A DNA stretch of 24,063 nt, taken from the IMG/VR virus record IMGVR_UViG_3300047388_000156, positions 1 through 24,063 of that record. One strand, given 5' to 3'. The position numbers and the translations under genes are program-made. Positions 14,172 through 21,900 of this stretch are shown piece after piece. How positions within the stretch are numbered: the stretch's first letter is position 1; every line of letters starts with the position of its first letter. The stretch comes from a virus. Under the pieces are notes generated by a model. The model had not been told where the DNA came from, made no database searches, and worked only from the letters and a program-made list of their open reading frames with translations.

Positions 14172-17100
14172 AGCGCAACAATCCTTCCGGAGCTGGAGAG
14201 GCGGCGGACAGATCGATCGTCATCGGGATCTGCAACTTCGTGGTCTGCACGACATACGAATTAGAGAATGGTCCGTTGGTGACCGGTTTCAGCGTCAATT
14301 CGTACCACAAACCTTCGCCCTGCATGATGCTTTTTAAGATCATTGTCTGAATTTGGGTCTGAAGCTGGATCATTGGACTTGGAGGATTGGTGATCGTCCA
14401 GTTGCCAATATAAGTCTTCTGCCCCTGAGCTACGGCCTCCGCGACGACTTCAGCGATTTGCAAATTATAAATTGCAAGGTTGTTCTTGTTCAGCGTCGAA
14501 GGAATCCCGTGCCATTGATTGGCCAGGATCACTTCGCTAGGGCCGAGCGGGAATCCGAGGCCATCATCGTTGGCGTGGCCGAATGGCGGCGTGTAGCCGA
14601 TTTCGTTGCCGGCAGGATCATCGATCGGCGGCGTCCAGTACGAATCGAGCGCTGGGCACGTTTCTGGCGGAAGCGTTGGAGGAACCGATGGCGTCTCGAA
14701 CGTCGGCACATCGAACGACACCCCCTGAACCGGAAGCGTGTCAGGAGGCGCTCCGCTCATGCTGCTGTAATACTTTTGGTATCCACGCTGCACGTAACCT
14801 TCGTTCACATAGGATGGCGTACCGGGATCAGTCGCTACTCCCCTCGTCGCCTTCCTGCTCCCCGAGCTTGGCAAAAGGCCGAGACATGGATTGAACATCA
14901 TCGAGGACGTGACCCACCCCTTGCCACTTTGCCCGCCATGCGCCGCGTTAGTGAACGTCGCGCCCGAACTCTCTCCCGCCGTTGGCTTCTGCCACCACTC
15001 CGTACAAACGCCGACCAATCCTGCCTCGTCATTGAACAGGCCTGGCTCAAAATGAGTGCCCGGAACGGTCCCGCCAAGATTGCTGAGGCCGCCGGTCTTG
15101 TTGATCGCGAAGGTGACGCCCCAGGTAAGAGCGCCATCCACTGGCGAAACGGCGCCCGCAACAATGGCGTCATTGGCGCCGCCGGGGCTCATCTGGGCGT
15201 TGGACCCAACCCCAACCACGTTGTTGATGTCTTTGCCGCTTATGGCCAGCGAATTGCTGGCATTGAACTCCTCGATTATCAGCGACACCCACGTATGGGC
15301 AGTGGGGAAATGTGCGGTAAAAACCTGCGGAAGATTGCTGATATTGCTATGGGAAAATACCCATATTCCAAATTTTGAAACAGGATCGACGAGGACATCG
15401 TGGTTGGCATAAGTGTTGCCCTTGTCGTCAGTGATCCACGGAGAGCTGTCGGCAGGCGCTCCCTGTGCCGTCACGGCCATGCAGAGCAGGTCTTGCTGCC
15501 CTACCGGGTTGGTCAGAATGACCTGGACGTGATCGACTGAGACCGGACCGGAGAGATAAGCCCCACCCTGGACCAGACGAAACGGCAATGGCTGCGGCGT
15601 CGGCGCCGGGCCCCCAGCCCGCTCGTTGCCGATGCTGCATCCCAAGGTGACGCTGCCCTTCACCTGGCCGGTATCGCCCTGGACCTCCAACTTGTAGCCA
15701 ATCACTTTGCCCTGTGCGGTGCCCCCAGGTAATCGGGCGTCGTTGACGTTTCCGTTCATTCGACAGGACAGTTGGGCCGCCACCTCGAAGCGTGTATCGA
15801 ACGAGACATCGACGGCCCGCGCCCGCTTCCGTAGCTTGGCCCGCGCCCGGCATATCATGTTCTCGATGGACTGCTTGCCGCGATCAGATGGAAAGAATGT
15901 CGCATTAGGGGTATGCCCAGGCCAGCCGCCGACTGGCACCTTCGCCAAGCCGATGCATTGCCAGGTCACCGACCCGTCGCCCGTCTGTGCCCCCTTGGCC
16001 TCTGCAAACGTCGGGTGCCATTCATCCGTCTGCCCCGCCTTGATGCAGATATACTGGTAAGATCCGGTCGGATTTGAGAACTCGCGGAATTCCGCTGGTG
16101 GTGCCTCACTCAGCCCTCCGACCATGCCGGCCACTGTGCATTCCTTGATCGTGTCGCCGGGGCCGCCCCAGCCCATGCAGTACATGCTATGCTTTGCCAC
16201 GGCGACACCCATTGGCGGAAAGCTGAGGTTTCCTGGCGCCAGCAAAGCCTCCCAATTTGGGACACCGGAAACAGGCTTCGGGCAGATGATCGTGCCGAGG
16301 CCTACGTTCGCCATCCGCACCTGGTCCTGCGCTTGCTCCGTCGGCGGAGTATCTCCCAGGCTGGCCCAAACCACTGTGCCGTCCGTCGTGGTGTGGCCGG
16401 CGATGTTCGAGAATACCGGTTCCTGCATCCCGGTGGTGCCGGCAGTGAGGCATACCTGCGAGGAGGTCTGCCCAGGCACCAGGGGATTGTCAGGATAGAT
16501 GAATTGGCCGACATCGACGAACCGGCCTTCTCCCACAGTGTCCCAGTTCTCCAAGTCAATAAGCGGAAGTGACAAATCTCCGCTCTTGAGCGTGATCGTC
16601 TCGGTGTCCTCGGTCACCAATGGATCAATCAAGATCGGCTGAATCTCAGCCTGGACGGTCATCTCCGCCCGCTCGGATCGTTTGCGATCCGCGTTGTAGA
16701 CAAGGCTAATTACCGCAAGCGATTGCTTGCCTGCAAAGTCGAGCGCGAAAGCCTCGTAGCAAAACCACTGCCTAGAAACTGACGCCGGGATGTTGATTGG
16801 CGCCGGGTCGCCGTTCAGGTCTACCGCATACTCGTCGATGAATCCGGTTTGAGTATGTTCGGCAATCATAACGGCCTGGCCGAATGGCGGCACATAGCTA
16901 AGCTCGACCGACATCGTATCGCCGGTCGCATGCTCCTTTTCACCGTTCTGCCAATGGAACTGCCATTCCCCTTGCGCTGGCTTCATTGGGAATATCAATG
17001 GGTCTCGCTCGCCAGCCCACGAAACCCCGGCATACCAGCCACCGCCGAGCGAGCTGCCGCTCTTGGGCCAGTCACCAACGAAGGCGTCCGATCCCAACGT

Positions 17101-18480
17101 CGGGAACGCCCATTTCCCCAGCTCGCCACCCGCCGGGAGCGCTCCCTTGAACTGCTGATTCCAACTCACCTCCGCCTTGACGTTCACCGCGACCAATGGT
17201 GACTGGAGCAATTTGCATTGAACGCTGTCATAAAACACCTCGCTGTCGGCGAACCAGAGAATCCCATCCTCGCCGGTCAGAATATCGCTTGCGGTGACTT
17301 GGCCACTGACACGATCAACATGATAGAGAACCGACCAGCCCTCCAGGATCGCATCAGGATCGTCTCGCTTCAAAATCTCTATGAATAGCGGATCGTAATT
17401 CGGCGGTTTCTTCAGCGTCTCCGCCACCTGTTGTTTCTGGTAGATGTAATCGGGAAGCCGCGCGATCAGCTTCATCTTCACGGTGTTGGATTCAATCCGC
17501 TCAGGCACGCCAACCAGGCGCCCGAAGAATAGCGGTTGCGGTGGGCAAGCCTCGTACCCAAACGAAATCCACGCCCAATAGAGCCGCCCTGGCGCAATGA
17601 AGCCAACCCTCGGATTCTTGATCTCGATCGTGGCTGTCGGAATCTGACCTTCGTCATGCTCGATCACGAGATCGAATATGTTCTCGTCGAAGCGGGCGAG
17701 CGACAGGTCCCAAGGGGTGCCTTGCGACACCCAGGCGAAATAGAAAGTATACTCGCGGCCCTCGATGGAGGCGGGACCGCCACCAGTCGACGGCACATCC
17801 GTCGTCTTCAGCGACAGACCGGCGGTGATAAAAACCCGGGTCGTGCCCTCGATGCCGAATATGTTGTCGTTGCTGAATGTCGCCTCGCCGAACGGCGCTA
17901 TGCTGTACTTGAACTCGGTGGTGAACGCGCCGACGACGTTGTCATGCGCCCCGATCCTGAAGCTGGTGCCCGGATTGGTGCTGCCCACGGCGCCGTAGTA
18001 CCAGCACGCGCCCCAGATCAGATCGCTCCGAAACGGCGTTGAAAACTGACCGGAGGTGATGGCGTTGAGGCTCGTATCCGCCTGCGGCTGCAAGCTGATC
18101 TTGTGGCCTTCAAGCGCGTCCTCTGGGACAATCCCAGAATATTCCTCGGCGAGAATGATATATCCAATATGGTCGCCGCTGGTGCTCGTCAGCGTGAGCG
18201 TTTGCGGCCCGTTGGTGATGCCTTCGAGGTAGAAGATTCGAAAGGTCCAATACGGATCGCCTAACGCATCAACAAATTTGTAATTATTCCCTTTATCGTC
18301 CGTGATGATGCAGTCGTATAAATAACCCGTGTCTGTAGCGGACGCTTGCGAAAATTGGACGGCAATGACGACGGCACCGCCATCCGCGACAGGCGCGTCG
18401 AGCGTGACCGACCAACCCGGGAGGTAAGTGGCGTCGGTCGGTCCCTGCGAGAACTTGCCTTGAATAAGACGAGGAGGCAA
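14158..18480 (-). CDS. Giant baseplate-hub-like tail protein with duplicated beta domain
   Basis: The protein has about 1440 residues from the TTG at 18480; a GTG at 18510 would add 10. TTG is preferred because GGAGGAG lies 8 nt upstream and the start falls just after the previous stop. Numbered from the GTG, residues 13-235 form a beta-rich domain containing IITDDKGNNYKF and GYIILAEEYSG. Residues 255-650 (WDLSLARFDENIFDLVIEHD, RLYWAWISFGYE, MKLIARLPDYIYQKQ) and about 880-960 (AQGKVIGYKLEVQGDTG) resemble tail-hub proteins. Two small modules with the C-[LI]-x-AG-x-T ... TDG or GDG ... VxW pattern lie at about 685-720 and 820-856. Residues 970-1205 repeat the first domain (WITDDKGNTYAN, WVSLIIEEFNA). 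The hub assignment also rests on position after the tape measure. It probably closes the tail tube and carries the appendages. Confidence 0.62.
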   Translation of the reverse strand: MPPRLIQGKFSQGPTDATYLPGWSVTLDAPVADGGAVVIAVQFSQASATDTGYLYDCIITDDKGNNYKFVDALGDPYWTFRIFYLEGITNGPQTLTLTSTSGDHIGYIILAEEYSGIVPEDALEGHKISLQPQADTSLNAITSGQFSTPFRSDLIWGACWYYGAVGSTNPGTSFRIGAHDNVVGAFTTEFKYSIAPFGEATFSNDNIFGIEGTTRVFITAGLSLKTTDVPSTGGGPASIEGREYTFYFAWVSQGTPWDLSLARFDENIFDLVIEHDEGQIPTATIEIKNPRVGFIAPGRLYWAWISFGYEACPPQPLFFGRLVGVPERIESNTVKMKLIARLPDYIYQKQQVAETLKKPPNYDPLFIEILKRDDPDAILEGWSVLYHVDRVSGQVTASDILTGEDGILWFADSEVFYDSVQCKLLQSPLVAVNVKAEVSWNQQFKGALPAGGELGKWAFPTLGSDAFVGDWPKSGSSLGGGWYAGVSWAGERDPLIFPMKPAQGEWQFHWQNGEKEHATGDTMSVELSYVPPFGQAVMIAEHTQTGFIDEYAVDLNGDPAPINIPASVSRQWFCYEAFALDFAGKQSLAVISLVYNADRKRSERAEMTVQAEIQPILIDPLVTEDTETITLKSGDLSLPLIDLENWDTVGEGRFVDVGQFIYPDNPLVPGQTSSQVCLTAGTTGMQEPVFSNIAGHTTTDGTVVWASLGDTPPTEQAQDQVRMANVGLGTIICPKPVSGVPNWEALLAPGNLSFPPMGVAVAKHSMYCMGWGGPGDTIKECTVAGMVGGLSEAPPAEFREFSNPTGSYQYICIKAGQTDEWHPTFAEAKGAQTGDGSVTWQCIGLAKVPVGGWPGHTPNATFFPSDRGKQSIENMICRARAKLRKRARAVDVSFDTRFEVAAQLSCRMNGNVNDARLPGGTAQGKVIGYKLEVQGDTGQVKGSVTLGCSIGNERAGGPAPTPQPLPFRLVQGGAYLSGPVSVDHVQVILTNPVGQQDLLCMAVTAQGAPADSSPWITDDKGNTYANHDVLVDPVSKFGIWVFSHSNISNLPQVFTAHFPTAHTWVSLIIEEFNASNSLAISGKDINNVVGVGSNAQMSPGGANDAIVAGAVSPVDGALTWGVTFAINKTGGLSNLGGTVPGTHFEPGLFNDEAGLVGVCTEWWQKPTAGESSGATFTNAAHGGQSGKGWVTSSMMFNPCLGLLPSSGSRKATRGVATDPGTPSYVNEGYVQRGYQKYYSSMSGAPPDTLPVQGVSFDVPTFETPSVPPTLPPETCPALDSYWTPPIDDPAGNEIGYTPPFGHANDDGLGFPLGPSEVILANQWHGIPSTLNKNNLAIYNLQIAEVVAEAVAQGQKTYIGNWTITNPPSPMIQLQTQIQTMILKSIMQGEGLWYELTLKPVTNGPFSNSYVVQTTKLQIPMTIDLSAASPAPEGLLRYAGD

Positions 18481-18482
18481 AA

Positions 18483-18971
18483 CTAAATCTCCTCCAACGC
18501 GACTTGCCACTCGTTAATCGCAGCCCACTCGGCAAAACTATTCTTGATCTCGGTGACCATCATCAGAAGGAGTGGTCTGTAAAACGTCACATCCCCTTCT
18601 GTCCGCATTGATCCCGGCACCACTCGCCGAGCTGGCACCGCACCAAGAAGATAACTGAACTCGAAAGCACAGCTGACCTCAGCGACATGGCCGATCCAGG
18701 CGTCGTCGAGGCACGGGGCCGCGCCATCGCGACAAGTGATGGTCGATTTGTATTTACGGAAGCGCGTGTCGGCGAGGCTGCGCAGGGTGCCATTCACGTC
18801 TCGCCTTAGCCAATTCCCGCCACCGCCCCCCGTTCCCGTAAGCGGCTCGTATGTCTGCGTGAGCCCGCGCGCCGAGTATGGCGAAAGCTGCAAGCCGGTG
18901 TCACCCGACAATGGCGTCAGAACCAGCAGCGTGCCTTCAGGGAGCCACAGCATCACAATAGACCCGACCAT
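18483..18971 (-). CDS. Conserved small tail protein between tape measure and hub
   Basis: The protein has 162 residues from the ATG at 18971, four bases after the tape-measure TAG. A longer frame starting at 19169 would overlap the tape measure by about 190 nt and its extra N-terminus is Arg/Pro-rich shadow sequence, so I reject it. The text LSPYSARGLTQTYEPLTG, LRRDVNGTLRSLADTRFRKY, STITCRDGAAPCLDDAWIGH and FYRPLLLMMVTEI reads like the short proteins that sit between tape measure and hub in other phages. These are often left as hypothetical or treated as distal-tail/tail-tip proteins. The two Cys (in TCRDG and APCLD) frame a short loop. No Zn motif or signal peptide is visible. It likely helps join the tail tube to the hub, a role inferred from position. 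Its end carries the Shine-Dalgarno for the hub gene. Confidence 0.62.
   Translation of the reverse strand: MVGSIVMLWLPEGTLLVLTPLSGDTGLQLSPYSARGLTQTYEPLTGTGGGGGNWLRRDVNGTLRSLADTRFRKYKSTITCRDGAAPCLDDAWIGHVAEVSCAFEFSYLLGAVPARRVVPGSMRTEGDVTFYRPLLLMMVTEIKNSFAEWAAINEWQVALEEI
18489..18495 (-). promoter_or_regulatory. Shine-Dalgarno (GGAGGAG) favouring the TTG start at 18480
   Basis: GGAGGAG ends 8 nt before the TTG. It lies inside the end of the upstream gene, whose TAG stop (18485-18483) falls between the Shine-Dalgarno and the start. The rival GTG at 18510 lacks a comparable site. Confidence 0.6.
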
Positions 18972-18975
18972 CCAA

Positions 18976-21900
18976 CTATGAGAACCACGAAGGTCTCTCG
19001 CCTGTTCGCGAGAGTTTACCGGCAAGAGCCGAAGATCGAAGCGCCTCCATCGTATCCTGGGCCACGGACACTCGGAAATTCCCCTTGTCCGTTCGGAGAT
19101 CGAGCTGGTGGTAGCTGGTGTTGGCCTTGCCGCCGGCGCCGGCGGCGGATACTCGTCCGCCTTCCGCATATCCGCGAATGCTGTCGGTGAAGGCGCCGAC
19201 TATGCCACCGTTCGCGAAGTGTTTGGTAAAATGGTCGATCGCCTCGTGCAAGTTGCTGCCGTCCGCCCGGACGATGTATTCGCCCTTCGAAACCCAGGCG
19301 AGATTGCTGTCGCTCGTGCCGCTGCCGTGGCCACCAACCTCGCCGCCTTCCGCCATACCCCCCACTGGCTTGCCAGTATATTTGGCGGCGGCGGCGAGGT
19401 AAGCTGCTTCTGTGCCAAACGGGTCGCACGGCCTATTTACTATCACCCACTTATCACTGCCGGGGAATTGCGGCTCCCAGAATGGCTGTCCCGTCCCCGG
19501 CATGCAGCGGCCGCCGCGGTCCTCGCCAAAGTGCTGCGCCTTGGCCCGGGCAGCCAAGCCGGGGTCCTTCGTTATGAGGCCGGGTGATTTTGATAGGTCT
19601 TTGAATGGATCCCCTATCGGGCCGCTGGGCGGCGGGAATTTGATCGGGGTCGGCTGCGGCGCCGTAATAATCTTCGGACCGGATGTTTTCGTCTGACAGA
19701 TCGGATTGGTTGGGTCTGCCCCGCAGCCGATCCAGTCGCTAGACTGGTCGCCAACCGGGCCGCCATCTGCGAATCCAGATGGGCCGCTGGCCACAGGTGG
19801 GTCGGCCTTGATTATCTTCGCTCCCAAATCTTGGTGCTGTTCATCCTCTCGGCGCCGCTGCTGTTCCTCCTCTCGACGCCGCCGCTCCTCCTCCTCACGT
19901 TGTCGCTTCAGCTCATTGTCATCGCCGCCAACCGGGCCGCCTTCCGCATACCCAGGATACACAATGGCTTCCGGCGGAGGAGGAGGCGGAGGCGGAGGTT
20001 GGTCCTGTGGATAGCTGATAGGAATTTGCAGCCCGCTGTCGTCACGCGGCCGCGGCGGGGCCGGACGCGGAAGCGGCGGCGTCTCAGGGAATGGTGGCGT
20101 ATTTAGCCCGGACGGAGCACCGGGTGGAAACGTGAAAGCTCCTCTGTAAGCATTCCGTTGTTGTTCGGTCCACGGCGTCCACCGATATTGATTTGTCGTT
20201 GGGTCTATCACCCAATTCCCCTCGCCGCCGCTCAGCTCGTCCGGCGGCGTGACGCCAGGATGTCGTCTAGACCACTCCTTCCAATGGGCTGGGTCAGACC
20301 CGGTGCGAGGCTTCCGAACCGGCTCCCGCTGCTGCTGCTGCTCCTTTTCCTGCTGCTTCTGATATTCTTCCCACGCCCTCCGTCGGCGCTCCTCGAAGTT
20401 ATCGGTTTGCGGTTCCTTTGGCTGTGGCTGGACCTTCTCCCGCGTCGTCTCTTCTGGACCTCGCGGCATAGGGGGCACCGGCCCTGGCGCTTCAGGCGGC
20501 CTGGACTGATCCTTATCCTTCCGCTTCGTCGTATCGATCGTGACCGGCGTCGCCTCTGGCGGCCGCGGCCTGGGCAACGGGATATCAGGCGGTGCCGATG
20601 GCGGCTCTCCGTGCGGGCTTTCAAGCTGTTTCAGCCACCACGGCAGATCGCGCTTTGAGCCACCGCCGGGCACTCGCTGGCCGGGCTCCGTAGGCACATT
20701 CGGCGCGGGCGGCTCCGTCTTTGGCGGTTCGGGCTTTGGCGGTTCCGTCTTTGGCGGTTCCGTCTTTGGCGGTTGCCGCTCCTTCTGCCGCTCCTGCTCG
20801 AGCTCCTTCTCGCGACGTTGACGTTCCTGCTCCCTCTTTGGATTTAGTCCACCGCCTTTCCGCTCCTCCTCACGCTCCTTCTTCATCCGCTCTTCATTCT
20901 CTTTGCGCCGTTGCTCCGGCGTCTTCTCCGACTCTGGAACACGTTGCGGCTTCACCGGCTCAAGGGTCGGCGGCAGCGGCACCTCCGGCCCTTCCGGCTT
21001 AGGCGGCTCTCCGCGCAGCTTTCTCAGATCGTTGGCTGTCGGCAGTCCGCGACCGCCCTGCCGATGAAAATCCTCGATCTCCTTGTCGCTGGGCGGCGAC
21101 ATGCCTGGCCACATCTTGTTCATTTGGTCCGGCGACATGGAGCCGGTGTCTAGTGGCGTGCTCCCTTCGCCGCCTTTGGGGACGGTTCCGTCACCCCCAC
21201 CCCCAGTCCCAGGAGGGATCGGCGCAGGAGGCGAGGGAGGGGTTGGCGGCGGCGTCGCAGGTGGCGTGGGTGCAGGTGATGGCGTGGGCGTAGGCGCTGG
21301 TGGCGTGGGTGCAGGTGATGGCGTGGGCGTAGGCGTGGGCGTAGGCGCTGGTGGCGTGGGCGTAGGCGCAGGCGACGGGGAAGGGGCGGGGGCAGGCGTA
21401 GGTACCGGTGCCGGAGTAGGAGCAGAGCGGCCAGGGCCGGGACCAGGAGCGGGGCCAGGAGCGGGTCCAGGGGGAGTTACGATCAACGGTCCGCCTGAAC
21501 CGCGCGGAAAAGTCCTGCTGCCAGGTGTAAATGGGGCGCCGCCCGGAGGCGTAATGGCGGTGGGCCCGGCGGGGGGCTGCTTCGGCCCGCCCTCCTCGCC
21601 CCCAATCTCTTCCGCCTTCTTCTTCGCCTTCGCGCCGTCTTCAGGAATGTTGCCGAGCGCTGCGATCAGCTTCTTGATGGCCGCGGCCAGCTCGTCCATC
21701 GCCGAGGCGACATTTCTGGTCGGCCCCGGGACGTCGCCAAGCCCGCCAGCCGCCTGGGTCGCCGCTTCGCCGGCATCCTTCAGGCCAGACGACGCGGTAT
21801 CCGCCGACGAGCCGGTCTTCTGCAAGCCTGCCTCGGCCGCATTCGCCGGGGTGACGAAGGCCTTCAGCGCTTCGGTAACGCTGGCGATCGCGCCGGCTTG

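Noticed and set aside
14353-15378. Plus-strand frame of 341 residues
   Set aside because: It lies wholly opposite the hub gene, whose protein has clear domain structure; the plus-strand product is Arg-rich with no recognisable motif.
18972-19169. N-terminal extension of the small tail protein to 19169
   Set aside because: It would overlap the conserved C-terminus of the tape measure by about 190 nt, and the added residues are Arg/Pro-rich shadow sequence; ATG 18971 lies right after the upstream stop.
20717-20776. Short regular repeats that could suggest a CRISPR-like or iteron array
   Set aside because: The 15-bp units are contiguous with no spacers, in frame, and encode Pro/Glu units inside the tape-measure gene.
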